Shown: positions 39,009-47,605, counted from the first letter of the stretch. The stretch: 56,231 nucleotides of DNA from Paenibacillus whitsoniae (GCF_003955665.1 NZ_RXHU01000041.1:1-56231), one strand, 5' to 3'. Notes: generated by a model from the letters alone, not told the origin. Program-made: numbers and translations.

Positions 39009-39749
39009 CTATTGACTGGCGGCGGCCTTCTTTTCCATCGCCTTTTGGTATTCCAGATCCCGCTTTTGAATGAAATACGTTTCGATTTGTTTGCGTAAAA
39101 TAAAGCCTCTCAGCGCCTTGGCCTGCTCCGTCTCTACGCTCGTGAAGCTTGCGCCGTAATAAAAGCCTTCCTCCAGCCATTCCTTTCGGACGATCTCAAT
39201 GGAAGAGGCCATATTAAAATCCAAAATGAGCTCCACGTCGAGCAGCGACTGCTTTTGAATAATTTTATCGATCATCGGCGCATCTTGTATCGTGAATCCA
39301 ATGCCGCTCATGGAAATATTCTTAATCTCAATCGTGATCGGATTCTCCAATTGATGTTGGGCACCCCGCCCCTGCAATCCAATCAGCCTGCCGGAGTAAC
39401 CAACTTGCACCCGCGCATGCTCACGCTTCTCCGTGAATTTCCGGCGATTTTCCGGCGGATTCAGCACCATTAACGAACCCGCTTCCTTCGCGATTACCGT
39501 TGTATGCAGGACGAAAAGGCCTGACTTGGAATAAACGACCATTTTGACTTTATCCCCGAGCTGGAATACATCGTATTCCGGAAGCTCCACTTCCATAATA
39601 TCGCCCAGTGCATAGGTGAGGACGCCTGTGGCGACGAAATCGTCTTTGCCGACCATCGTTTTGCTGTCAATTAATACATCTGCGTCATATCCCTCTTTGC
39701 TGCCGTACAGTTTCAGAGCACTTTGATTATGTAACACTTCTCGCCACAC
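39009..39749 (-). CDS. Cyclic-di-GMP-binding PilZ domain protein (YpfB/YcgR-like)
   Basis: This 246-residue protein has an N-terminal flagellar-brake-type (YcgR-N/PilZN) beta domain, about residues 15-105, and a PilZ domain with the RxxxR motif in EKREHARVQV (near 108-115) and the DNxSxxG-type motif in NISMSGIGF (near 148). Both are the known c-di-GMP contacts. A Lys/Gln-rich helical tail ends the protein. The start is uncertain: GTG at 39,749 or GTG four codons later, which is better spaced from AAGAGG. It is expressed behind a c-di-GMP riboswitch, so the same nucleotide probably controls both synthesis and activity. A motility-brake role is inferred from the family. Confidence 0.88.
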   Translation of the reverse strand: MWREVLHNQSALKLYGSKEGYDADVLIDSKTMVGKDDFVATGVLTYALGDIMEVELPEYDVFQLGDKVKMVVYSKSGLFVLHTTVIAKEAGSLMVLNPPENRRKFTEKREHARVQVGYSGRLIGLQGRGAQHQLENPITIEIKNISMSGIGFTIQDAPMIDKIIQKQSLLDVELILDFNMASSIEIVRKEWLEEGFYYGASFTSVETEQAKALRGFILRKQIETYFIQKRDLEYQKAMEKKAAASQ

Positions 39750-39811
39750 CTCTTCCTATTTCTGTTCTTGTCAGACATCGCGTTAGGGACGCGGAATTGC
39801 CTACGTTAAGC

Positions 39812-39842
39812 AAAAAAAGACCGCTCCCATGCACGGAGCAGC
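39812..39842 (-). terminator. Expression-platform terminator of the c-di-GMP riboswitch
   Basis: On the minus strand CTGCTCC, a six-base loop GTGCAT and GGGAGCGG form a stem (with one G-U pair) followed by seven T residues. It lies about 27 bases after the aptamer and about 60 bases before the PilZ start. Confidence 0.85.
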
Positions 39843-39867
39843 CCATTACCTCATCAAAAAGAGTGAT

Positions 39868-39959
39868 TTTCGGTAACCAGGCTGCCATAGTTCTTGTTCC
39901 AGAACCTTAGACCCTTAGCTTTGCGTCCTTGCCTTTCAGCAAGTTTGCCGTTGTCGAAC
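39868..39959 (-). ncRNA. Cyclic-di-GMP-I (GEMM) riboswitch
   Basis: Minus-strand landmarks match the GEMM-I consensus in order. They are an ACGGCAAAC segment, a CTTGC-TGAAA-GGCAAG hairpin with a GAAA-type tetraloop, GGACGCAAAGC, the receptor strand TCTAAGG, a variable hairpin, the other receptor strand CTATGGC, then AGCCTGGTTACCGAA closing the base stem with TTCG. The tetraloop and its receptor are both present, so the tertiary fold looks intact. A promoter lies upstream and an intrinsic terminator plus a PilZ gene lie downstream. Confidence 0.92.
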
Positions 39960-40010
39960 CTGTTATGTAATTGTCGAATGTGGGGCCTTCTAAGGCCCGC
40001 GGTTACTTTC

Positions 40011-40040
40011 ATTATACGAGAGCGAGCTGCGATCTTTCAA
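40011..40040 (-). promoter_or_regulatory. Sigma-A promoter of the riboswitch-PilZ unit
   Basis: The minus strand reads TTGAAA, 18 bases, TATAAT. The transcript would begin about 45 bases before the aptamer and first form a hairpin (GGGCCTT/AAGGCCC). Confidence 0.82.
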
Positions 40041-40092
40041 GGAAAATCCTTGCAACGCCCCTCCATTTAGTGTAAAAATGGGAATGGCACAA

Positions 40093-40219
40093 ATATCCAC
40101 AGTGATAATAGGTTATCCACATGATTATCCACAGCTTGTTAACAACGAATGCTTGTTCGATTTTTATGCACATGTGGATAAACGATTTTTGAAATTGCGA
40201 GGTGTCCCCTTGTGGATGA
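40093..40219. promoter_or_regulatory. Cluster of DnaA boxes between the PilZ unit and tadA
   Basis: Perfect TTATCCACA boxes lie at 40,113-40,121 and 40,125-40,133, with a perfect reverse box at 40,173-40,181. One-mismatch boxes lie at 40,093-40,101 (ATATCCACA) and 40,211-40,219 (TGTGGATGA), the last overlapping the tadA start codon. Two boxes are only 12 bases apart, favouring cooperative DnaA binding. No dnaA or dnaN gene is nearby, so this is not the usual oriC context. Confidence 0.82.
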
Positions 40220-40679
40220 CAATAACGAACATATTCCCTGGATGCGGGAGGCAATAGCCGAAGCTCTGAAAGCGGAAGCGATCCGCGAAGTGCCGATCGG
40301 CGCCGTCGTCGTACACCAAGGCCAGATTATCGGCCGCGGCCATAATCTGCGGGAGACAACGCTTGACCCATTGGCGCATGCGGAGCTGATCGCGATTAAA
40401 CAGGCCAGCGAGCACCTGGGTGCTTGGCGCCTGCTGGATTGCCAGCTGTACGTGACGCTGGAGCCTTGTCCGATGTGCGCGGGCGCGATCGTGCAGGCGC
40501 GGGTGCCGCAGGTGATCTACGGCACGATCGACCCTAAGGCGGGATGCGCAGGCACGCTGATGAACCTGCTGCAGGAGTCGCGGTTCAACCACCGCGTTGA
40601 TGTGATCAGCGGCGTGCTGCAGGAAGAGTGCGCGGCGATGTTGACGCAGTTTTTTCGCAAGTTGAGAGGGAAAGTGTAG
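40212..40679 (+). CDS. tadA: tRNA-specific adenosine deaminase TadA
   Basis: This enzyme makes inosine at the wobble position of tRNA-Arg(ACG). The zinc and catalytic residues are His56 and Glu58 in DPLAHAELIAI, and Cys86 and Cys89 in LEPCPMCAGAI. The 155 residues are normal. GTG start with a GAGGTG ribosome site; a DnaA box overlaps it. It is on the plus strand, opposite to the neighbouring serS-guaB group. Confidence 0.96.
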   Translation: MDDNNEHIPWMREAIAEALKAEAIREVPIGAVVVHQGQIIGRGHNLRETTLDPLAHAELIAIKQASEHLGAWRLLDCQLYVTLEPCPMCAGAIVQARVPQVIYGTIDPKAGCAGTLMNLLQESRFNHRVDVISGVLQEECAAMLTQFFRKLRGKV

Positions 40680-40709
40680 CTAGCCAAGAGAGCGGAGGAC
40701 TGATGCTAT

Positions 40710-41540
40710 TTGGATAAAAAGAAATTACTCATCGGAACAGCTGCTCTGTTGCTTTGTTTTGCAGGTGCGGTTAAGGCTGCCAGCCTGAATGGCGATTATG
40801 CGGGGAATCCCATCGTGAAAGTGCTCTTCGGAGGCAAGGAATTGCAGGTCGAAGACGTGCCCGGCGTTATCCAAGACGGCCGTACGCTTGTGCCGCTTTA
40901 TTTGTTGAAACAAACCGGTGCATCCGTTACTTGGGACCCTGACAAATACGCGGTCGATGTATCGTTTCCGAATAAAGTAGAGGATTTTGCTGCGACAATT
41001 CCTGCTTTAAATGAACAAGCTAAAGCCTACGCAGCCAAAAACATTCAACTCATCTACAATGCATACGGCCCTTATGTAAAAGTCGAGCTTGAGCAAGCAG
41101 GCGATTCCAATACCGATAACGATCATATCATCGCTTTATCTCAATTTGTCGTGAATTCACCAGTAGAAGAACTGATTGTTGAAACCGTCCATAATCATCA
41201 AGTATTTGGGATTACCGCCTTGAAACGATTGGATGCCGAACAGTTTCATCAGAAGAAACTGTCTGAGTATGACTTTATCCGACGTTGGCGTTTCCAGCCC
41301 AATAATTCAGCCATTGACCTGGCTGCGCCCAACCGCCCCCAACCGACACCTCCTCAACCCACCGTTGGCACAGGTATCGGACCGGCATGTCAGCAAATTA
41401 CAGCTAACTACAATGCGCAGATGCTAGAGGCTGTAAATACTTATAATGCTAGTGTTACTTCACATTCCAGCGGCTTTGATGAATACTTAAGTAAATTGCA
41501 ACAGTCCATGGAAGCTGCTTTGAAAGAAAACCATTGTTGA
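40710..41540 (+). CDS. Secreted protein with a copper-amine-oxidase-N (stalk) domain
   Basis: This 276-residue protein has a signal peptide of about 24 residues (MDKKKLLIGTAALLLCFAGA, then VKA). It is followed by the stalk-domain pattern NPIVKVLFGGKELQ..., DGRTLVPLYLLKQTGASVTWDPDK... (about 35-95), which is abundant in secreted Paenibacillaceae proteins. A middle alpha/beta region (100-205) is not recognised. A Pro-rich linker PNRPQPTPPQPT leads to a helical C terminus with Cys residues at both ends. The start is TTG with GGAGG 12 bases upstream. The gene starts 30 bases after tadA and may be co-transcribed. Confidence 0.78.
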   Translation: MDKKKLLIGTAALLLCFAGAVKAASLNGDYAGNPIVKVLFGGKELQVEDVPGVIQDGRTLVPLYLLKQTGASVTWDPDKYAVDVSFPNKVEDFAATIPALNEQAKAYAAKNIQLIYNAYGPYVKVELEQAGDSNTDNDHIIALSQFVVNSPVEELIVETVHNHQVFGITALKRLDAEQFHQKKLSEYDFIRRWRFQPNNSAIDLAAPNRPQPTPPQPTVGTGIGPACQQITANYNAQMLEAVNTYNASVTSHSSGFDEYLSKLQQSMEAALKENHC

Positions 41541-41630
41541 ATGAACTGAACGTTACTTAGGGCGATCGCTCCTTCTGCAACCAAAAACATTGCACCACAC
41601 AAGGCTTCATGCTATCATAAATGGTGCTAT

Positions 41631-41707
41631 GCGCCCGTAGCTCAGCAGGATAGAGCAACAGTTTCCTAAACTGTAGGTCGTACGTTCGAATCGTATCGGG
41701 CGCGCCA
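41631..41707 (+). tRNA. tRNA-Arg (anticodon CCU)
   Basis: The acceptor stem GCGCCCG/CGGGCGC, D arm GCTC...GAGC, anticodon stem ACAGT/ACTGT with loop TTCCTAA and T arm with GTTCGAATC are all present. CCA is encoded. It reads AGG codons. A terminator follows. Confidence 0.96.
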
Positions 41708-41719
41708 ACGTATAAGATC

Positions 41720-41749
41720 AAGAACCGCAGCAAGATGCGGTTCTTTTTT
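41720..41749 (+). terminator. Terminator after tRNA-Arg
   Basis: The perfect arms AAGAACCGCA and TGCGGTTCTT have a six-base loop and are followed by T residues. Confidence 0.9.
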
Positions 41750-41766
41750 GTTTTCAAGCCCATTTA

Positions 41767-41803
41767 TAAAAAAACGCCCTCCTCACATCGAGAGAGGAAG
41801 GCG
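41767..41803 (-). terminator. Terminator of the chemoreceptor gene
   Basis: The minus strand has GCCTTCCTCTC and GAGGAGGGC around a seven-base loop, followed by seven T residues. Confidence 0.88.
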
Positions 41804-41815
41804 ATTGTACATAAA

Positions 41816-43507
41816 TCAACGCAGTTTAAACTTCGATAGCACCCCGTGCAAATCTTCTGCGAGAGCGGACAACGCGTGCGCGGATGAGGAAATTTGCTCC
41901 ATTGCGGCCAGTTGCTCTTCCGTGGCGGCTGAGTTGTTCTGGCAGGCCGCAGCGACTTGATTCGTCGAGGCGTCGGCCGCTTCCGTCAGTTCGACGATGT
42001 GCTGGCTCGAAGCGGCCAGCTCGATCGTGGTAGCCGATGTCCGCTCGATCTGATCGGACACCGAGTCGACGTGGGCAGCCAGATCGGAGAATGCCTTGTC
42101 CGCCGTCTCTGCTTTGTGCAGTCCGATCGCGGTCTTGTGCTTACCCTCATCCATCGCATGAACCGCATGCGCCATCCCTTCGACGATCTCGGCGATGAGT
42201 TCGGCGATTTGCTGAGAGGAGCGCTCCGACTGCTCGGCCAGCTTGCGGATTTCTTGAGCGACGACAGCGAATCCTTTGCCATGCTCCCCCGCACGTGCAG
42301 CTTCGATAGCCGCGTTCAGGGAAAGCAAATTCGTGCGGTTGGCCAAATCCGCGATCATGCCGGTAATGCCGCCAATTTGCTGCGAACGGTCGCCCAACGT
42401 TTGAATGACGGCTGCCGCCGATTCCACGGACGTTTGGATATGCTGCATGTCCTCGACAATGTCACGCACCGCTGCCGCACCCTGGCGCGTCGCCTCCGAG
42501 GCGGAATGGGCGAGTGTGGAGATCTCCTCACTTGCACCCGACATGTCCCGGATACCGCCCGCCATGTCATGCATGGACTGTACCGTACTAGAAACGTGCC
42601 GCTGTTGATCCTCTATACTTAGCAGAATTGTCTGCGTCGACTCGACGATCTGCTCCGTGACGCGCGTCGTCTGTTCCGCACTCGCCGTCAGCTGCTCCGC
42701 GGACGAAGCGACCTGGAACACCGTATCTTGTGCTTGAGATAGAATGCCGCGCAAATTAGCAATCATCCGGTTAAAGGTGCGCGCAAGGTCGGCAATTTCA
42801 TCCTTGGCATCCGCCTTCAGTTCACGGCTAAGATCGCCATGCCCGTCGGCGATTTCTTTCATTTGACGGTCTGCCGCAGCGAGCGGCCGCGTGATCGAGC
42901 GGGAGAGCAGCAGCCCAATAACAATGGCAACGATGATACTCACCGTACAAATGAGGATCATCAGCAGCAGTTCGTTGTCCTGCTCTGCTTTCCGGTCAGC
43001 TTTATCTCCGTCCAGCTCGGAGGAGAAGCTTGCGATCATGTCGGAGACGAGCGTCTCAACTTGCTTGCGCACGGTTCGCTCGTCACCAAAATGAATAGCC
43101 TGCGCGTCTGCGGTGCTCCCTCTTTTCATAGCTGCCAGCACTTGGTCACTCGCTTTCGCGTAAGCATCATAAAGCTGTTTGAACTCAGCTAAGCGCCCCT
43201 TATCCGTGTCATTCAAGGAAGGATGCGCTTCAATAGCCGCAATCAGATCGGCGACGATTGCCCGCTTTTGCGCGATTTCAGTCGGATATTGTCCGTCTTT
43301 CGTGATTAAATAAGCCCTTTCGTCGTTGGACATGCCGGTAAGCCGATATTGAATTTGGGCAAAGTCGGCGCTGAGGTCCAGATCCCCCATCATCTCTTGG
43401 TAAGCATCTCCGGTTTTCTTGATATGGTCATAGGTGAACATCGAGAGTCCGAGCAGAAGAATGATCAAAGAGGCGAAACTTACGAATAACTTGGAACGGA
43501 TTTTCAT
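41816..43507 (-). CDS. Methyl-accepting chemotaxis protein
   Basis: This is a 563-residue membrane chemoreceptor. TM1 is at about residues 7-26. A four-helix-bundle periplasmic sensor of about 160 residues follows, then TM2 at about 185-208, a HAMP domain ([21 protein letters not shown]) and the signalling domain. The hairpin tip carries the conserved [20 protein letters not shown] and [19 protein letters not shown]. The ATG of [11 protein letters not shown] is chosen, with AAAGGGTG upstream; the frame extends further upstream without support. The ligand is unknown. It is monocistronic with its own terminator. Confidence 0.94.
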   Translation of the reverse strand: MKIRSKLFVSFASLIILLLGLSMFTYDHIKKTGDAYQEMMGDLDLSADFAQIQYRLTGMSNDERAYLITKDGQYPTEIAQKRAIVADLIAAIEAHPSLNDTDKGRLAEFKQLYDAYAKASDQVLAAMKRGSTADAQAIHFGDERTVRKQVETLVSDMIASFSSELDGDKADRKAEQDNELLLMILICTVSIIVAIVIGLLLSRSITRPLAAADRQMKEIADGHGDLSRELKADAKDEIADLARTFNRMIANLRGILSQAQDTVFQVASSAEQLTASAEQTTRVTEQIVESTQTILLSIEDQQRHVSSTVQSMHDMAGGIRDMSGASEEISTLAHSASEATRQGAAAVRDIVEDMQHIQTSVESAAAVIQTLGDRSQQIGGITGMIADLANRTNLLSLNAAIEAARAGEHGKGFAVVAQEIRKLAEQSERSSQQIAELIAEIVEGMAHAVHAMDEGKHKTAIGLHKAETADKAFSDLAAHVDSVSDQIERTSATTIELAASSQHIVELTEAADASTNQVAAACQNNSAATEEQLAAMEQISSSAHALSALAEDLHGVLSKFKLR

Positions 43508-43758
43508 GCTGTACACCCTTTCTTGTTTGTACAATAAAATAACAATGAATACGATAAAATTCGACAATTTCAGCCAAAATTCCTCCCTGAATATAGGCTT
43601 ATTCATTAAAAAGCTATCTTTAACAGACAAGAAGACGTTAAGGGGAATTTGTTCTCTCCCTAGCGAGGAAACCGGATTCACGGTAGAATTAAAAAAAGAG
43701 ACCGTAACAGGTCACCCGATAAGCCGCTCACTCAGCAACAGAAAGGAGCTCTACCAGC

Positions 43759-44964
43759 ATGTCCTTCTTACAATCATCTCCCTATCGCATCCCTTTGTTT
43801 TGCGCGGTCACGATGCTCTTCTGGATGTCGATGTATACGAGCGTTCCGATCATGGCCCCCTACACCGAATATCTCGGCGGCAGCCACCAGATGGCAGGCT
43901 GGGTTGTCGGCATGTACGGAATTTCCCAAATGCTGCTGCGCATACCGGTCGGTATTATGTCGGATCGGTTTCATAAAAGAAGGCTCTTCATCACCTTTGG
44001 GCTCCTCTTTACCGCGATTACGGGGCTGGGCCTATGGTTCACGAAGGATTTTACGTGGATCCTGATTCTCCGTGCGCTGGCTGGCGCCGCAGCGGCCACA
44101 TGGGTTGACTTCACGGTGCTGTTCACCAGCTACTACAAGCACGAGGAGTCCACGAAGGCGATCGGCACGATCTCTTTCTTCAACTCCCTAGGCCAAGTCT
44201 TCGGGATTCTGGCGGCGGGTTGGGCAGCCGATGGGCTCGGCTGGGAAGCTGTATTCATTCTCGGCGCGATAATGGGGGTGCTCGGGATGGTCGGTTCCTT
44301 TTTCCTCATTGAAAAAGTGGAAGCCGACGCCCCGCGCATCACACTGCGCGGCATCGGCGAGGTCGCTACGGACCGCACCCTGCTGTTCGTCTCCTTGTTG
44401 GCGATCCTGTCGCAGGTGCTGCTCTTCGCAACCGTATTCGGCTTCACGCCGGTGTACGCGACAGAGCTCGGCGCAGACAAGTTCGCCCTCTCGCTGCTTT
44501 CGTTGTTCGCGAACGTGCCAGTGGCGATCGCTTCCTTATTCAGCGGCCGCCGCTGGTCGACCAAATACGGCGAGAAGCGCTTGGTCGTCGCAGGCTTCCT
44601 GCTCATGGGCGTCTTCACCTTCACGGTGCCGTTCATACATCAGCTTTGGCTGCTGATGATTACGCAAGCGCTCGCCGGCTTCGGCCGCGGCCTGTCCTTC
44701 ACGCTGCTCATGGGCATGAGCATCAAGCATATGCCGACGGATAAGCGCGCAACCGCCATGGGCTTTTTCCAGGCCATCTACGGCCTGGGCATGTTCGCGG
44801 GGCCCGTGCTCATGGGCATCATCGGGGATTGGTTCTCGCTGAACGAAGGCTTCCTCGTCTTGGGCGTCCTCGGGGTGGTCAGCGGCGGTCTGACCCAATG
44901 GTTCGTGCGCAGCAGCCGAACCCGATCGCAATCGACGAGCGGCGGCACGACGATCGCCAAATAA
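43759..44964 (+). CDS. MFS transporter
   Basis: This is a 401-residue major-facilitator protein with about 12 helices. Motif A is GIMSDRFHKRRLF near residue 66, and a second-half repeat is GRRWSTKYGEKRL. An AAAGGAG ribosome site lies 11 bases before the ATG. The 250 bases upstream contain several small inverted repeats (ACGGT/ACCGT, GACC/GGTC) but no recognised riboswitch. Substrate is unknown. Confidence 0.87.
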   Translation: MSFLQSSPYRIPLFCAVTMLFWMSMYTSVPIMAPYTEYLGGSHQMAGWVVGMYGISQMLLRIPVGIMSDRFHKRRLFITFGLLFTAITGLGLWFTKDFTWILILRALAGAAAATWVDFTVLFTSYYKHEESTKAIGTISFFNSLGQVFGILAAGWAADGLGWEAVFILGAIMGVLGMVGSFFLIEKVEADAPRITLRGIGEVATDRTLLFVSLLAILSQVLLFATVFGFTPVYATELGADKFALSLLSLFANVPVAIASLFSGRRWSTKYGEKRLVVAGFLLMGVFTFTVPFIHQLWLLMITQALAGFGRGLSFTLLMGMSIKHMPTDKRATAMGFFQAIYGLGMFAGPVLMGIIGDWFSLNEGFLVLGVLGVVSGGLTQWFVRSSRTRSQSTSGGTTIAK

Positions 44965-45005
44965 GCCTTCCCCCGCAGGGAAGGCACTGCAAGCTGCAAA
45001 CCGGA

Positions 45006-45032
45006 GCGGATCCAGACGGATCTGCTTTTTTT
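45006..45032 (+). terminator. Terminator of the MFS gene
   Basis: GCGGATCC and GGATCTGC pair across a four-base loop and are followed by seven T residues. A second hairpin, GCCTTCCC/GGGAAGGC, lies just after the stop codon. Confidence 0.82.
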
Positions 45033-45096
45033 ATTTTGAGGTGCAGGGGCCGGGCAGTCCCGCTTCGTCTATTCATATGGAGAGGAGGAGAAGCGT

Positions 45097-45651
45097 ATTG
45101 AGGAGCACCAACTAATAGAACGCATCCGGCATGGCGACGAATTGGCCTTCCGCGAGCTGGTGGCGGCTTACGGCACGTATATTTACCAGACGATTTATGC
45201 GGTCGTTCGTCATAAGAAGGATGCGGAAGATCTCTCGCAGGACGTGTGGACTCGTATTTACTTCTCACTCCCGCAATATGAAAACCGAGGACTCAAAACC
45301 TGGATCACCCGCATCGCGGTGAACCGAGCCATTGATTTTAAGCGTTCGGCAAGCCGGCGGCAGGAAGACATCGTGGAGGAACCGCAAACACATCTCCCGC
45401 TGGGCGCTTCCCTGGCCGAAGTAGACATCGAACATGAAGTGATGCTAAAAGAGACCGCCGAGCTTGTCCGTCGCAAGCTCCATCAAATTCCGGACAATTA
45501 TCAGGATGTACTCATTGCCTTTTATATTCATCATCAATCGTATCAAGATATTGCAGAGATGCAGGGCATCGCAGTCAAGACGGTAGAATCCAAGCTGTAC
45601 AGAGCCAAACAATGGCTGAGGCAGCACTGGAAGGAGGAAGATTTTCAATGA
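45097..45651 (+). CDS. ECF-family RNA polymerase sigma factor with an apparent ATT start
   Basis: This 184-residue sigma-70 family protein has only regions 2 and 4. Region 2 contains KDAEDLSQDVWTRIYFSL, and region 4 ends with YQDIAEMQGIAVKTVESKLY and RAKQWLRQHW as its helix-turn-helix. The first canonical in-frame start (TTG at 45,142) would remove conserved residues EEHQLIERIRHGDE of region 1.2/2.1 and has no ribosome site. The frame is open back to a stop at 45,037 with no ATG, GTG, TTG or CTG between. ATT at 45,097 lies eight bases after AGGAGG, so it is taken as the start. The gene overlaps the anti-sigma gene by four bases. Confidence 0.82.
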   Translation: MEEHQLIERIRHGDELAFRELVAAYGTYIYQTIYAVVRHKKDAEDLSQDVWTRIYFSLPQYENRGLKTWITRIAVNRAIDFKRSASRRQEDIVEEPQTHLPLGASLAEVDIEHEVMLKETAELVRRKLHQIPDNYQDVLIAFYIHHQSYQDIAEMQGIAVKTVESKLYRAKQWLRQHWKEEDFQ

Positions 45652-46139
45652 CAGCCCCATGGCATGAACATGATCATTTTGAGGAGACGGCCTGGCGACA
45701 GTATGTCACCGATACCCTTCCCGCTAGCCAGCGAGCCGCCATGGAGCAGCATCTGTATCGCTGTGAAGCATGCTTGCTGCTGTATATGGCCTGTATCGAG
45801 CAGACTGAGGAGCTGCCGGTGCTTGAGCCCGCTGACCCGCAAGCATACCTATCCGATATTCTCGCCCGCACGACGGGAACGAAACGGAGCTGGTACCGGT
45901 CCACCCTGCTCCACTACGGCATCGCTGCCGCCGCGACGCTCGTACTGGTAGCGTCCGGCTTCTTCCATGGGCTGGCGCAGGAGCTTGGCTCCATCGGGGC
46001 GGCCCATCCCGCTTCTCAGCCGCGGCCTGCCGGCCAGTATAGCGGACCACCTCTCTCCAGCCAACTTGTCGACCGAACGTTCCAATGGCTGGATACCTTG
46101 CATAACACCGACAACCGCCAAGGAGGTTCACAACCGTAA
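45648..46139 (+). CDS. Zinc-finger anti-sigma factor, membrane-anchored
   Basis: This 163-residue protein has an N-terminal ZAS-type domain with the HxxxCxxC motif in EQHLYRCEACLLLY (about residues 40-53). One transmembrane helix lies near residues 95-112 (YGIAAAATLVLVASGFF), and the extracytoplasmic tail is Pro/Ser-rich. The topology and the ATGA overlap with the sigma gene indicate the cognate anti-sigma factor. The AAGGAGG ribosome site supports the ATG of MTAPWHEHD. Confidence 0.84.
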   Translation: MTAPWHEHDHFEETAWRQYVTDTLPASQRAAMEQHLYRCEACLLLYMACIEQTEELPVLEPADPQAYLSDILARTTGTKRSWYRSTLLHYGIAAAATLVLVASGFFHGLAQELGSIGAAHPASQPRPAGQYSGPPLSSQLVDRTFQWLDTLHNTDNRQGGSQP

Positions 46140-47305
46140 TGCCTATTTCGACCAAAAGCAATCTCGTTGCCTTTTTGCTGTCTTTTATCCCTGGTGCCGG
46201 CCAACTGTATGTGAATCGGTTCGGGCGCGCCGCAATCTATTGCCTTTTCTTTTATGGCCCGTTATTTCTGCTTTTTGCCGGGCTGGTTCTTACGCATGGG
46301 CGCCCAGAGGAGGTTTTTCTTCTTCTTCTCGCTATTTCAGGGCTGACATGGCTTATCAGCTTCATAGAGATGATCGCTTATCTCCTGCGTCAGCCAACAA
46401 ACGCCAGTTACCCTTACCCCCCTCCTCCGGAAGCAACCGGCTTCGCACCTTACGGCCCAGTCCCCGACATGCCGGCTTGGGAGCAGCAGAACCCCTATGC
46501 GCCAGCCTTTGCTGAGCAGCAGGATCGCACCAACATTTTGCTGCTGTCCTTGATCCCGGGCGCGGGGCATTATCGGCTAGGCCTGATGCACCGCGGGCTG
46601 ACCGCGATGGTCTCTTTTTTCGGCGTCGCGATCCTGGTCTTCTTCCTCATGGCGTTGACACATAACGACAGCTTTCTCGTCTTTCTTTTAGCTATGCCGG
46701 TGCTTTGGTTCTACACCTTATTTGACGCGCTCAAACAACTTGATCGGAAAAGGGCCGGGTTAGAACTCATCGACCGCAGTCTCTTTGAGGATTTTTACCG
46801 GGACGATGCTAACCATAAAAATCGCACACTCGCCACCATTATCGCGATTTTCCCCGGCGCGGCGCACCTTTACCTCTCCATGACCAAGCGCGGTATTCAG
46901 CTCATGGCCTTGTTTCTGTTCACGATCTACATTCTGGATGTGCTGCGCCTGTCGTTATTTCTGTTTCTGATTCCGATTCTGTGGTTCTTCAGTTTCTTTG
47001 ATGCCTTGCAAAGCATTGGAAAATACGAAAACGGCACACTCGTCGACAAGCCGCTCGTCAACAACTGGACGAATTATCAGCGGCCGATCGGATTTGTGCT
47101 GGTGCTGCTCGGCGTTTACTATATATTTCGCGATTTTGTCATGCAATTCTTAGTCCGGTTCGTCCCTTCTACGCAGACTTATATGTATTTCATCACGAAT
47201 TTCAGCCAGACGCTAATCGTGGCAATTCTGTTGATTGGTGGCGGCATCTGGTTGTTCATGGCTCGGAATAAGACTGCTCTTTCCAACCATGACAAAATAG
47301 AATAG
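46139..47305 (+). CDS. Polytopic membrane protein with three TM2-like repeats, in the ECF sigma operon
   Basis: This 388-residue protein has about ten membrane segments. Three times it shows a P-G-A-[GA]-x-x-Y pattern followed by a basic residue and a helix: SFIPGAGQLYVNRFGRAAIY near residue 15, SLIPGAGHYRLGLMHRGL near 137 and AIFPGAAHLYLSMTKRGI near 238. This resembles the TM2 domain. A Pro/Tyr-rich loop (YPYPPPPEATGFAPYG) lies between repeats one and two. The start codon overlaps the anti-sigma stop (TAATG). The function is unknown; position suggests it is either the sensor or target of the sigma/anti-sigma pair. Confidence 0.8.
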   Translation: MPISTKSNLVAFLLSFIPGAGQLYVNRFGRAAIYCLFFYGPLFLLFAGLVLTHGRPEEVFLLLLAISGLTWLISFIEMIAYLLRQPTNASYPYPPPPEATGFAPYGPVPDMPAWEQQNPYAPAFAEQQDRTNILLLSLIPGAGHYRLGLMHRGLTAMVSFFGVAILVFFLMALTHNDSFLVFLLAMPVLWFYTLFDALKQLDRKRAGLELIDRSLFEDFYRDDANHKNRTLATIIAIFPGAAHLYLSMTKRGIQLMALFLFTIYILDVLRLSLFLFLIPILWFFSFFDALQSIGKYENGTLVDKPLVNNWTNYQRPIGFVLVLLGVYYIFRDFVMQFLVRFVPSTQTYMYFITNFSQTLIVAILLIGGGIWLFMARNKTALSNHDKIE

Positions 47306-47310
47306 ACATG

Positions 47311-47340
47311 AAAAAAAGAACCCTTTCGGGTTCTTTTTTC
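47311..47340 (+). terminator. Terminator of the sigma operon
   Basis: The perfect arms AAAAAGAACCC and GGGTTCTTTTT have a TTTC loop and T-rich 3' end. In the following 265 bases, up to 47,605, no gene or RNA is recognised. Confidence 0.93.
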
Positions 47341-47605
47341 GTCGGCGTTGATGAATTTCTTAAACCATGTTACACGTAAACCTTTGGTAAATCTGCGTAT
47401 AAAACACGGTAAGTGTCTTTAGCACATCGCCCTCCAGCCTGATTATAACAGGTAGAAAAGTCCTCTAAGCAACGGTTGTTCTATTTTCGCTTGATGCTCC
47501 AACGGAACCACACCTCTCTGCTCACCGACAAGAATTAGTATGTCCGCCTGCGCGGGTTTTAAACATGGTTTTCAAAAAAATAATTAAGAAATTTTTTGTG
47601 CTGCC

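Noticed and set aside
40093..40219. Chromosomal origin oriC
   Set aside because: DnaA boxes are present, but dnaA, dnaN and an obvious AT-rich unwinding element are not; gene direction suggests the origin lies to the right of the window.
41557..41763. 68-codon minus-strand frame over tRNA-Arg
   Set aside because: It is a read-through of the tRNA complement, a frequent annotation artefact.
43590..43630. Sigma-D (flagellar) promoter for the chemoreceptor
   Set aside because: GCCTATAT resembles the sigma-D -10, but the only TAAA lies 20 bases upstream instead of about 15.
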